Source of the DNA: Nostoc sp. UHCC 0926
GTDB lineage: Bacteria > Cyanobacteriota > Cyanobacteriia > Cyanobacteriales > Nostocaceae
Direction: 5' to 3'
Length of the DNA: 64,000 bases
NCBI RefSeq assembly: GCF_028623165.1
Contig: NZ_CP117768.1
Location: forward strand, 4,030,001-4,094,000
Under the pieces are notes generated by a model. It searched no databases. It was not told the origin of the DNA and saw only the letters and a program-made list of their open reading frames with translations. A program made the position numbers and the translations under genes. Within the stretch, counting starts at the first letter, position 1, and each line of letters starts with the position of its first letter. Positions 55,859 through 64,000 of this stretch are shown one piece after another.

Positions 55859-56284
55859 ATGCCTGGTTCATGGGAAGAATACCTAATCACTCGCAAAAAG
55901 CAGATTGAGCGGCGACAAAAGATTGTAACGATAGTGTCGATGTTCTCGTTTTTTGGATCTACGGTATTTGCAGTCATTCCAGTAATCCAACAGGCTAGCC
56001 AACCTAAGCCAGCAATTGCGTCTCCTTCTGCTGAGTCAGTATTACAGCAACAGGCGCGGGGCTACGAGCTGGTTTTACAACGGGAACCAGAAAACCAACT
56101 GGCTTTGGAGAAACTGTCTTTGGTGCGGTTGCAATTGAAGGATGCTAAGGGTGCAATGGAACTTTTGGAGAAGCTGGTGAAGTTGCACCCCGAACGCCAA
56201 GATTACAAAGTTGTATTAGAGCAGATTAAGAAAGAACAAGGCAAAAGTAATTCCCAGACAAATAACCAGCCCAAGCCTAATTAA
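55859..56284 (+). CDS. Membrane-anchored TPR-like protein
   Basis: A 141-residue protein. A cytosolic basic start (ITRKKQIERRQKIV) leads to one transmembrane helix (~24-45, IVSMFSFFGSTVFAVIPVI). About two TPR-like helical hairpins follow (~60-125, ARGYELVLQREPENQLALEK, KLVKLHPERQDYKVVLEQ), and a Gln/Asn/Lys-rich tail. Probably a small assembly or scaffold factor with its repeats in the periplasm or lumen. Start ATG 55859. It precedes repeats and MITE copy 3; no operon partners. Confidence 0.7.
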   Translation: MPGSWEEYLITRKKQIERRQKIVTIVSMFSFFGSTVFAVIPVIQQASQPKPAIASPSAESVLQQQARGYELVLQREPENQLALEKLSLVRLQLKDAKGAMELLEKLVKLHPERQDYKVVLEQIKKEQGKSNSQTNNQPKPN

Positions 56285-56536
56285 TACTCTTTACTTAAGA
56301 GGACGTTTAAAAAGTCCTCTTGTCGGTAGTAAAACATTCTATATCCCCCTTGTAAAGGGGGACTTTGATTCCGGTTCCCCCTTTTTCAAGGGGGCTAGGA
56401 GGGATCAATACTTGCCTAAAATCATAGCCAATCACTTTTCAAACAACCTCCAAGGGACGAAAATATGCGCTCAATTAGTCAACTGGGACTTATGCAATAG
56501 AAACATTCAATTTTATTCATATTTTTATAATCTAAA
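56285..56536. repeat. Palindromic repeats after the TPR-like gene
   Basis: A hairpin AGAGGACGTTTAAAAAGTCC then TCTT at ~56298-56322, and the CCCCCTTGTAAAGGGGGA and CCCCCTTTTTCAAGGGGG palindromes at ~56346-56392, a common Nostoc type. No gene is visible in 56285-56665. Confidence 0.6.
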
Positions 56537-56640
56537 TATAGTATTCCCAAATCATTCCCGAAAAGTTAGATACCTGACTTCTTTGAGAAGTCGCGTATCT
56601 GAAAGGAGAGGATTTTCACAATTCATTTAAAATTGCTATA
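56537..56640. mobile_element. MITE, TATAGCAATCC family, copy 3 (diverged)
   Basis: A 104-bp element. The left end reads TATAGTATTCCCAAATCATT and the reverse-complemented right end TATAGCAATTTTAAATGAAT, both then reaching GAAAA. Its core is a palindrome (GATACCTGACTTCTTTGAGA, then AGTCGCGTATC). It lies just past the 3' end of the glycosyltransferase gene. Confidence 0.65.
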
Positions 56641-56665
56641 TATAATATATTTACTTGTAAGAACA

Positions 56666-59389
56666 TTATAAATTTTCTATAGAAAATAAAGGAATTTGTC
56701 GTACTTGCTGATTGGCAACTATCTGTTGATTTTCATGTTCTAATACAAATCTAGCATTAATACAAGGAATTAAACTTTGCCACTGGCTATCAGTCAAATC
56801 TCTCAATAAAGAAATTGTTAACCTCTCAGTTATATCTATTTCTTCTTGTATCATAAGATGCATAGCTATACTTTGCAAGAATAAATCAGCCTCTTCTTGT
56901 GCAATGCTATTGATATCGACCAGTAGAGTAATTTGCTTATGATTAAGATGGGATATGATTAATTGAATAACATCTATCAATTCTAATCCTAATTTTTCTT
57001 CATCTGTTGACCAATCTGGAAAAACAATTATGTTAATTTCTTTAAGATTCAAATCTAAAAATAAGGTTTTAATTAAGGCTATTTTTACAATTTCTCCCAT
57101 TTTTATCCAAGAAAAATGTTTCGCCTGTTCTAAGCCTGCATTAATTAATAAGTTTCTGCAACTAGGTTTTTGCACTTCATATAAAGCATCAACCATACCC
57201 TCAATATCATCATCTTTGACGTAAATTACAGCCTCTCCTCCAGCTTCCGGTAGGGAGGCATTAGGAGTAGTAATTACAGGAGAACCACAAGCCATTGCTT
57301 CAATTACTGGCATTCCAAAACCTTCATATTGAGAAGGATAAACTAATGCCACTGCTCCAGCATAAGCTAATCTTAATTCTTCATCACTTAATTGTAATCC
57401 GTGAAAAGTACATCCAGCAGTATAGTGTCGCCATTCGGAAGGTAATTGACTACCTGCACCAGTCACTACTATATCAAAATTGTGTTTGTTGCTTAGTTGG
57501 GCAAATGCTTGAAAAAAGAGAATTGCGTTTTTATATCCTCCTAAGCCACTTAATAGGAAATAGGGTTTATGTATACCATATTTATATTTAAAAGCGTTTA
57601 TTTCAACTTCAGAAGCAGGGCAAAAGAGAGAATCTACCCCACAATGGGCAACGGTAATTGATTCTAATGGTATATATGGGAAAAATGTACTTAAGTCCTT
57701 AGCTGTGTTTTCTGATATAGCAATAAAAGCAGAGGCGTGTTTAATTCCGTTATGTTTTTCTGTCCACATCGGTTCATTTAAGTTGCCTCCTAGTACTTCT
57801 GGTATCATGTCATAAGCCATGAATACAGAAGGGGTAGTAATGGGGGTGGTGTAGTAGCTTGAAATAAATAATTCTGCTCCTTCTTCGTCGCAAACTTGCT
57901 GAAGAATCTGGCGATCGCCCTCAGTATTGTTATAGTCGTAGGCGTGAATAGTACGATAATTAATGCCATTAATTTTTGGTGCAGTATTAGCCCGATCTAA
58001 GACCAATATATGTTCAGCAAATTTGGTGTTTGCCCATTGCTCTAAAAGGGATTTCCAAACTCTAGCAATTCCGGTTTTATAGAGTTGAAAAAATACTCCA
58101 TCTACCAAAACTCTTGGTACTGGTTGTTCTTTTTCTTGATATTTTTGATATTTAAGTTGTAACTCCTCTTCTTGAGTAAGTTTATTAACATGAGTAGTAG
58201 GGACTATGACACTTTCCATTCTAGGCAATATTCCCTGGGCCAGTTTAACTGCTTGAGCAACATTTGATATCCCTACTTGCTCGCAGTTAATAATTAATTG
58301 CCTTGGAGTTCCCTCTGAGGTAAAAATAAGTCCTTGGTATCCCTCTACATTAGTATTCAAATTAGTCAATTTATCGGGTATGTTCAACTTAGTAACAGAA
58401 ATACCATGCTTTTGGGCTAGTGCCTCAATATCTTTTAATGTTATTTCATATGTACCCGGATCTCTATTAATCTGTTGAGTAACAAAGTTTAATAAATTTT
58501 CTATATTTACCTCAAATTCTGTATCATATGGGAAAAATAATTCTTTAGTGCGAAGTTGCACGTGTGCAAAACTTATCTCTTGATTGGTTGTGGGAACTAA
58601 GGTAGGATGCACTTTTGAGAAATAATCTTCTTTTTCGTCTTTTAGAGCATCTTTCAAAGGTTCCGACTTAAAACTTTGGAAACATACTGATGCGCCTAAA
58701 CTATATCCTGAACTTCCAATAATAGATATAGAACGGAAAGAATATAAATAGCTATCTGTAAAATAGGCATTAACAAGACCAGAGTAAACATCTGGAGCTG
58801 TCGCCATAGTAGATGACATAAAATATTTACCATAAATTGACTTAATACGATCAATTATTTTTCTGTGAACAAAAGAATTGTAAACCATAGGCAAAAATTC
58901 ATGAGATAGCTGATAGTTATAAAATTGTTTCAGTCTTTCTTTTGAATTCCACAACTCGGCATGAGACAACAAACTTAGCTGTAGTCTATTTCTGACCCAA
59001 GGTACAATTGCATTGGGCCATCCATATGAGTATCGCAGCCAAGAAACAATATCAACGTTATACTCACTTATTAGCTTTGAAGCGAGTTCAAGTCCATCAG
59101 GCATTAAAGCATCGTCATCTCCCAAAACAAAAACATATTCTCCAGTACTATAAGACAATCCCAATTCCCAATTCTCAGATATAGAGAGTCTCTCAGTAGC
59201 GCGAAAATATTTAATTCGCTCATCTTTAAATTGATGAACAACTTCATAGGTTTCTTGACTACTAAAGTTATCCATAATGATTAATTCAAAATTTTGATAA
59301 CTCTGATTTAATACGCTGTCCATTGCGTAGTGTAAGGTTAAATGTCTTTCTCTGGTGGGTATAATAATGGAAAATAAGGGCTGACTCAT
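56666..59389 (-). CDS. Two-domain glycosyltransferase (GT2 + GT4)
   Basis: A 907-residue cytoplasmic protein. Residues ~1-230 are a GT2 domain, with SIIIPTRERHLTLHYAMDSV (~7-26) and VLGDDDALMPDG (~94, metal-binding DDD). Residues ~430-760 are a GT4/GT-B domain, with FLLSGLGGYKNAILFFQAF (~612-630), PSQYEGFGMPVIEAMACGSP (~680-699) and TTPNASLPEAGGEAV. Such fusions build surface polysaccharides, adding two sugars in sequence. The gene ends the leftward surface-glycan cluster (MT, sulfotransferase, APS kinase, ThDP enzyme). Start ATG 59389 with GAGG upstream. The last ~130 residues match no domain I know. Confidence 0.9.
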   Translation of the reverse strand: MSQPLFSIIIPTRERHLTLHYAMDSVLNQSYQNFELIIMDNFSSQETYEVVHQFKDERIKYFRATERLSISENWELGLSYSTGEYVFVLGDDDALMPDGLELASKLISEYNVDIVSWLRYSYGWPNAIVPWVRNRLQLSLLSHAELWNSKERLKQFYNYQLSHEFLPMVYNSFVHRKIIDRIKSIYGKYFMSSTMATAPDVYSGLVNAYFTDSYLYSFRSISIIGSSGYSLGASVCFQSFKSEPLKDALKDEKEDYFSKVHPTLVPTTNQEISFAHVQLRTKELFFPYDTEFEVNIENLLNFVTQQINRDPGTYEITLKDIEALAQKHGISVTKLNIPDKLTNLNTNVEGYQGLIFTSEGTPRQLIINCEQVGISNVAQAVKLAQGILPRMESVIVPTTHVNKLTQEEELQLKYQKYQEKEQPVPRVLVDGVFFQLYKTGIARVWKSLLEQWANTKFAEHILVLDRANTAPKINGINYRTIHAYDYNNTEGDRQILQQVCDEEGAELFISSYYTTPITTPSVFMAYDMIPEVLGGNLNEPMWTEKHNGIKHASAFIAISENTAKDLSTFFPYIPLESITVAHCGVDSLFCPASEVEINAFKYKYGIHKPYFLLSGLGGYKNAILFFQAFAQLSNKHNFDIVVTGAGSQLPSEWRHYTAGCTFHGLQLSDEELRLAYAGAVALVYPSQYEGFGMPVIEAMACGSPVITTPNASLPEAGGEAVIYVKDDDIEGMVDALYEVQKPSCRNLLINAGLEQAKHFSWIKMGEIVKIALIKTLFLDLNLKEINIIVFPDWSTDEEKLGLELIDVIQLIISHLNHKQITLLVDINSIAQEEADLFLQSIAMHLMIQEEIDITERLTISLLRDLTDSQWQSLIPCINARFVLEHENQQIVANQQVRQIPLFSIENL

Positions 59390-59569
59390 GTTTTTACCTC
59401 AATTATTTTTTTTAATATAGCAATGCTTATTTAATGCATTTAATTGTGATTTATATCCGATTGTATAAAAATATCAAAAAGCTAACTAAAGTTAATGGTG
59501 TTTAGTTTAACCTGCAAACAAAATTAACAATATTTAAAACATTGTCTCAATATAAACTAATTATTATTA

Positions 59570-60745
59570 TTATGTTAAACTTTGTAATATATCTTGAAAT
59601 TTAATAACATTTTTAACACCTAATTTTCTGACTTTTTCTATGATTTCATTTGAAGAACTTCTCGCCAAAACAATCACGACATCTGGCTGTAACATCTTAA
59701 TCTGAGAAGGATTTTGAATTAGGATTTTTCCATATATAGGAAATACTTTGTATAGATACTCATCCACTACCCCTAAAAGTTTATCTGTGTTTAGTTTGCC
59801 ATATTTAATCAGGGCATCAAAAATTTTACCGCCTCCCCAAAATACAACTTTTTGACGTAACATGAATTTATTAATTATTTCGGCAACTTCTTGTAAAAGT
59901 TGACGATTTTTTTCTAAATATATTTGATAATTATTAATTATCGTTTTTATTCTCTCTATATCACTTTGGTAGTCAAATATTTTTGTTTGATCACTGCCCT
60001 CGGACTTAACAGCTACTATAGTGATATTAAAAGAATCATAATCATCTTTTCCGAGAATAATATTGAATCCTAAGTACCTCAAGTATTCAATTAATATGTC
60101 CCGTTGAAAATGAAATCGATGTTTATCAATAAAAAACTCTTCCACAGTATCAGTTAAACATAACACATCTAAATTAGGTACTTCTAAAAATAAATAGCCT
60201 CCTGTTACTAATAATTTATGAATTTTCTTTAACATTATTGAGGCTGACTCAGCGTGTTCTAACGTATGAGAACAATAGATAAAATCAAAATATTGTGTAG
60301 AAAAGGTAACATTTTCTAATGTATCTTGATATAAAATGAAGTTGGAAGTATTTTTGTAATCATTTATTATTGTTGAGTCAGGCTCAACTCCTGTAATGTT
60401 TAAGTTCGGATAAAGCTCATTAAGCCAGAGAATAAAATTACCTCGGTTTGAACCTATATCTAAAACTGAGTTTAGTCTATCCAAAGGAATAACAGAAGAA
60501 ATCAGGGGAATTGCAGCTTTTAGCCTTAAACCTTTCCCATGTCGTACATTACCCCAATCTGCTCCACTGCTAACAGAAGCTATTCTTTGACTAAGTTTTG
60601 GCTTTACGAAAATACTTTGTACTAAACCACAGTGTTTGCATACTTTTACCTCAGCCTCTCTAGGTGATTCTATTACTTGATATACTGATTCTAAATCTAT
60701 AGATTGACAAAAATTACACACAACCATATTTTTAGTATTCAACAT
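59570..60745 (-). CDS. SAM-dependent methyltransferase with N-terminal zinc-binding part
   Basis: A 391-residue protein from ATG 60745 (MLNTKNMVVCNFCQSIDLES), preceded by GGAGG 6 bases upstream; the frame is open to 60772. The N-terminal Cys motifs CNFCQ (~10-14) and CKHCGLVQS (~36-44) mark the C-methyltransferase-type zinc domain. The class I core has SVLDIGSNRGNFILWLNE (~104-121, motif I), FDFIYCSHTLEHA and LVTGGYLFLEVPN (post-I and III). A C-terminal C-methyltransferase-like domain (~280-391, KVVFWGGGKIFDALIKYGKL) follows. It would methylate a nucleotide-sugar or sugar chain. It overlaps the sulfotransferase stop by 14 bases, so translation is coupled. Confidence 0.85.
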   Translation of the reverse strand: MLNTKNMVVCNFCQSIDLESVYQVIESPREAEVKVCKHCGLVQSIFVKPKLSQRIASVSSGADWGNVRHGKGLRLKAAIPLISSVIPLDRLNSVLDIGSNRGNFILWLNELYPNLNITGVEPDSTIINDYKNTSNFILYQDTLENVTFSTQYFDFIYCSHTLEHAESASIMLKKIHKLLVTGGYLFLEVPNLDVLCLTDTVEEFFIDKHRFHFQRDILIEYLRYLGFNIILGKDDYDSFNITIVAVKSEGSDQTKIFDYQSDIERIKTIINNYQIYLEKNRQLLQEVAEIINKFMLRQKVVFWGGGKIFDALIKYGKLNTDKLLGVVDEYLYKVFPIYGKILIQNPSQIKMLQPDVVIVLARSSSNEIIEKVRKLGVKNVIKFQDILQSLT

Positions 60746-61571
60746 TATATTCCTCCGTTTCTGCATAACCAAAGTTTTCCATCATATCTCCGGCAATATA
60801 ATTAAATTGTTCTATTTGTTTAGTGGTTAATTTAAAGTCCATAGGAAAAATGACATTTTGTGGAGTCTGTAAAAATTCAAAAAAATGATCTTCGTAATCT
60901 AAATTAAAAAAGTTGAGAAATTTTTTTAATACTTCAGGTTTTTTCGTTATATCTTCTAGTCGCACTATAAGTTTTTGTTCTTCAGATATTTTAGCCAAAG
61001 ATTCATTCACAACCCTATTGGATTCTCTCCATTGATAACAAGCACGTTGAAATTGATCAAACTGCCCAAAGTCGTCAGCAAAAGGTTGTCCATTTTGAGG
61101 GATATTCCACCAATATTTTTTTTCTGGCGGAGGCATGGGTAGTTTATCCGAGTTTTTTAACCATTCTTCCATAATTTTTATGCTTTGATCGTCGTACATT
61201 TCATGATTAAGTTTATGGAAATAAGATGCAGCAACTTTTCGTCCATCTCTAACTAAATGAACAAATTTGGCTTGAGGGAATAAGTCCAAAATAGGTTCAA
61301 TAATCCAAGATATTTTATTTGAACAATCAATCCAATATTGAGATTGAGAATAATAAATTCCAGCACCATGTAACTCCATAAACTTTTTTTGTAACACATC
61401 TGAAGAAATACGCTTCATAAAGTAAAGGGCAGCATATTGTTGAATATGAGTACATAAATACTCATGATAAATTTCTATATGAGGATATCCAGATAATAGT
61501 TTATAAATCATCCTTGTTCCTGAACGCCCACTGCCTACTACAAAGATTGGTGTTGTGCTATTAGAACCCAT
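60732..61571 (-). CDS. PAPS-dependent sulfotransferase
   Basis: A 279-residue protein that transfers sulfate from 3'-phosphoadenosine 5'-phosphosulfate (PAPS) to an acceptor, probably a sugar. The 5'-phosphosulfate loop reads FVVGSGRSGTRMIYKLLSGY (~9-28) and the 3'-phosphate site FVHLVRDGRKVAASYF (~104-119). A C-terminal EWLKNSDK and WNIPQNGQPFADDFGQFDQF region gives the acceptor pocket. It lies in the leftward cluster with cysC, which can supply PAPS. Start ATG 61571. Confidence 0.88.
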   Translation of the reverse strand: MGSNSTTPIFVVGSGRSGTRMIYKLLSGYPHIEIYHEYLCTHIQQYAALYFMKRISSDVLQKKFMELHGAGIYYSQSQYWIDCSNKISWIIEPILDLFPQAKFVHLVRDGRKVAASYFHKLNHEMYDDQSIKIMEEWLKNSDKLPMPPPEKKYWWNIPQNGQPFADDFGQFDQFQRACYQWRESNRVVNESLAKISEEQKLIVRLEDITKKPEVLKKFLNFFNLDYEDHFFEFLQTPQNVIFPMDFKLTTKQIEQFNYIAGDMMENFGYAETEEYNVEY

Positions 61572-61647
61572 ATAAAAATTCCTTTTTTTGATAACAAGAT
61601 ACTAATTATGTAAAATTTAGCTAAATTATAAAAATTTTTGAATATGC

Positions 61648-62178
61648 CTATATTATGTATCCTAAATTTTGTAGCTTATTAATTACTTTATTAACGCTCT
61701 CTTCAATAGTTTCCTCGGCTGTGTAACAAACTAATTCAGGATTTAAAGGTTTTTCATAAGGATCGTCAACTCCTGTAAAATATTTAATTTCTCCAGCGCG
61801 AACTTTACTATATAGTCCCTTGACATCGCGTTTCTCGCAAACTTCTAGTGGTGAATTTACATATACTTCAATAAAATTTTGGATTGTATTTCGCATCTCA
61901 TCACGAATATTTCGATATGGACTAATTACAGCTACAATTGCAATCACGCCATTACGACTTAATAAGTCTGCTACAAATCCAATCCGCTTTATATTTGTCT
62001 CTCTATCTTCCTTGCTAAAGCCTAGTCCCTTGGAAAGATGAGTTCGTACAACATCACCATCTAAGACTTCTACCAAATAGCCACATTTTTTCAAGTGCTG
62101 TTCTACTTCCTTTGAAATTGTAGTTTTACCAGCACCACTAAGACCAGTAAACCACAAAGTAAATCCTTGTTTATTCAT
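61648..62178 (-). CDS. cysC: Adenylylsulfate (APS) kinase
   Basis: A 176-residue kinase that makes PAPS from adenylylsulfate and ATP. P-loop WFTGLSGAGKTTISKEVEQH (~9-28), LDGDVVRTHLSKGLGFSKED (~39-58, the APS-binding part), and the family motifs FVEVYVNSPLEVCEKRDVKG (~102-121) and FTGVDDPYEKPLNPELV (~134-150). Start ATG 62178 has AGGAAGG upstream. Placed between the ThDP enzyme and the sulfotransferase, it is likely to feed sulfate to the sulfotransferase for glycan sulfation, as well as, or instead of, the assimilation pathway. Confidence 0.93.
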   Translation of the reverse strand: MNKQGFTLWFTGLSGAGKTTISKEVEQHLKKCGYLVEVLDGDVVRTHLSKGLGFSKEDRETNIKRIGFVADLLSRNGVIAIVAVISPYRNIRDEMRNTIQNFIEVYVNSPLEVCEKRDVKGLYSKVRAGEIKYFTGVDDPYEKPLNPELVCYTAEETIEESVNKVINKLQNLGYII

Positions 62179-62347
62179 TACTAATCCTTCCTGTGAATAA
62201 AGTATTATTACTACGAATTATCAGTAACATATTGCAATATTTCACTCACAGCATGGGTCTGATCCTTTACTAGGACGAATATTGCCCCTGTGTGAACTGC
62301 TACTGATATATGATATTCTTGCGTATGTTTATCTCATGGTAAAGTCC

Positions 62348-64000
62348 TTATAACTCTAAATGAGGAACAATCATATTAGCCAAAAACTCTTTTCGCTCTA
62401 AAAATGGCCACATATCTTCAAGCGGTTTAGAAACCATTGTGCCATCTGGTTTGCTTGTGGAAGTGATCCGAGGAGCGGTAAATTGATTAGGTGATATCAG
62501 CACTTCACAAATAAAGGCTGAAGGTGAATTTAAAACCTCTATTACCTTTTCTCTAATTCCTCCATGATCAGCTATTTTTGTATAAGGAATATCAAAAGCT
62601 GCACTAATTTTACTAATATCAGGTAAAGTTAGACCACTATTAGGATTACTAGCAACATATCTGCCTTGAAAATAATTTTTTTGGGTATTTTGAATAGAAA
62701 TATATCCGTCATTATTCAAAATAAAAAATTTAATAGGTAATTTTAATCTCTTGAGAGTTTCTAGTTCCTGAACATTCATAATAAACCCGCCATCTCCATC
62801 AATACAGATGGTGTGCTTTCCCCCACTTGCTAAACAACCACCAATGGCAGATGCAATACCAAAACCCATAGCTCCTAGTCCTTCGGTGTTAAAAATCCGC
62901 ATTCCGGGCTTAACTCTAAACCCTTGCATGGTAATTTCACTACAAGCTCCAGAACTACCAGGAATCAATAAATCATCTTCTGACATTTCTTCAGATAAAA
63001 CATCAATAAGAACGTAGTTATTAACTCTGTCCGATTCTTGCCAATATTCGGGGAGGATTACAGGATATTTAGCTTGCCAATCTTTACAACGATTGAGCCA
63101 GCTACTACGGTCTTGAGAGATAATTTTGTCTCTTTTTTCCAAACAGTCTCCTATAAAATCACCTGCATCGGCACAAATAGGGACATCAATAGGCATCATC
63201 ATTTTACTAATTTCATTAGGGTCAATATCAACAATAATTTTTTTAGCCCCACGAGCAAAATTTTGATGATTGTATCCAGTTTGTCCAAAATCTAGCCTAG
63301 CTCCAATAGTTATTAATAAGTCAGAGTTTTGTTGAGTAAAGTTAGCTCCTCGTTGCCCAATCGCTCCAGGTCTGCCGGCAAATAACCAGTGAGATTCCGG
63401 CAAAAAGTCAATGGCTTTCCATGTGGTGAGAACGGGAATTTGGAGGATTTCGATTAGCTGCAAAAAATCTTCTATTGCTCCGGCTAGTCTAACTCCATTC
63501 CCAACTAAGATACAGGGTCTTTCTGCCTGATTCAATAGCCTAATAGTTTCGCTAATCTGTTGTTGTAGTAAACTGTGATCAATTGGCTTTTCTACTTCCT
63601 GTTTATCAAAGCCAACTAACTCAGTTTCTTCTATTTGGGCAGCTTGAATATCCAAGGGAATATCAATCCACACAGGCCCAGGTCTACCATTTTTGGCCAG
63701 GTAAACAGCTTTTTCGAGGTGATAGCGGATGGTTTTGGGGTCTGTCACTACTACAGCATATTTAGTAATTGGTTTTACCATCTCTACGATATTTATTTCC
63801 TGAAACCCCATCTGTCGTACACCGCGCGTCCCTACTAAATCAGCCGTTTTCACTTGACCTGATATAAATAAACAAGGTGTAGAATCTAACCAAGCTCCAG
63901 CCACTCCAGTGAGAGTGTTGGTTCCCCCTGGCCCTGTGGTGACTAAAGCTACTCCTAAGTTATTGGTGTACTGTCCATACGCTTCGGCTGCGATCGCGCA
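62348..64000 (-). CDS. ThDP-dependent enzyme, acetolactate synthase-like (cut by window edge)
   Basis: About 550 residues are visible; the gene continues past base 64000. The frame is open to the edge, so the internal ATG 63904 is not the start. Motifs: AIAAEAYGQYTNNLGVALVT (near the edge), TTGPGGTNTLTGVAGAWLDS-like segment, and QVKTADLVGTRGVRQMG. Later come IIVDIDPNEISKM (central domain) and the ThDP site GDGGFIMNVQELETLKRLKL with FFILNNDGYISI. It looks like IlvB (large subunit of acetolactate synthase), but no regulatory subunit is adjacent. In surface-glycan clusters such paralogs make branched or keto sugar precursors. Exact reaction not fixed. Confidence 0.85.
   Translation of the reverse strand, partial: CAIAAEAYGQYTNNLGVALVTTGPGGTNTLTGVAGAWLDSTPCLFISGQVKTADLVGTRGVRQMGFQEINIVEMVKPITKYAVVVTDPKTIRYHLEKAVYLAKNGRPGPVWIDIPLDIQAAQIEETELVGFDKQEVEKPIDHSLLQQQISETIRLLNQAERPCILVGNGVRLAGAIEDFLQLIEILQIPVLTTWKAIDFLPESHWLFAGRPGAIGQRGANFTQQNSDLLITIGARLDFGQTGYNHQNFARGAKKIIVDIDPNEISKMMMPIDVPICADAGDFIGDCLEKRDKIISQDRSSWLNRCKDWQAKYPVILPEYWQESDRVNNYVLIDVLSEEMSEDDLLIPGSSGACSEITMQGFRVKPGMRIFNTEGLGAMGFGIASAIGGCLASGGKHTICIDGDGGFIMNVQELETLKRLKLPIKFFILNNDGYISIQNTQKNYFQGRYVASNPNSGLTLPDISKISAAFDIPYTKIADHGGIREKVIEVLNSPSAFICEVLISPNQFTAPRITSTSKPDGTMVSKPLEDMWPFLERKEFLANMIVPHLEL

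Overview
The window comes from a filamentous, probably Nostoc-type, cyanobacterium. Pointers are the many copies of the HIP1 octamer (GCGATCGC), the Nostoc-style palindromic and heptamer repeats, cyanobacterial families (CHAT, CHASE2, DUF1822, DUF928, DUF3386), a clpR-clpP pair, and an AT-leaning accessory-rich layout with many gene remnants. I saw no rRNA, tRNA or CRISPR array. Genes cut by the window are the DUF3386-type gene at the left edge and the acetolactate-synthase-like gene at the right edge.

Region by region. 1-13.4 kb: a CHAT protease-like signalling neighbourhood. It holds a TPR-CHAT protein, a sigma-70-like regulator plus DUF1822 protein, a DUF928 protein and a CHAT-CHASE2 membrane protein. 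It is interrupted by debris: a 5'-truncated HlyD gene beside a 103-bp MITE, an ilvD 5' fragment, a ribbon-helix-helix (RHH) gene with an in-frame stop, and a start-less ORF just before the CHAT-CHASE2 gene. 13.4-19.7 kb: tmk, a permease remnant, a split 5-oxoprolinase/hydantoinase (A and B), and an epimerase-like SDR. 19.7-24.3 kb: an apparent island. Two related, directly oriented 42-bp tandem arrays bracket an HTH-NB-ARC-TPR (STAND) gene that overlaps a polymorphic-toxin-like nuclease gene, followed by an Imm30-type immunity gene. 24.3-28.1 kb: metX, metY and a GDSL hydrolase. 28.1-34.8 kb: two 21-bp tandem arrays (one containing a clean MITE insertion), a Rieske-helical fusion protein, small secreted and TPR proteins, a DUF411 protein and an IS605/TnpB-type remnant that keeps its RHH gene.

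34.8-46.4 kb is mostly housekeeping: holB (apparent ATT start), a bestrophin, mnmG, a VanY-like peptidase, clpR-clpP and a J-domain protein. 46.6-54.9 kb: an aminotransferase, a livF remnant, an MFS pump, an amino-acid-binding lipoprotein, and a PP2C phosphatase next to an FHA-Ser/Thr kinase, both with zinc ribbons. 55.9-64 kb: a leftward cell-surface cluster (double glycosyltransferase, methyltransferase, sulfotransferase, APS kinase, ThDP enzyme) that looks like a sulfated-glycan pathway.

The most promising candidate for an undescribed system is the STAND-toxin-immunity operon between direct 42-bp arrays. Next are the CHAT/CHASE2/DUF1822/sigma-like cluster and the repeat/MITE families that recur through the window. 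All family calls were made by reading the sequence, with no database search.
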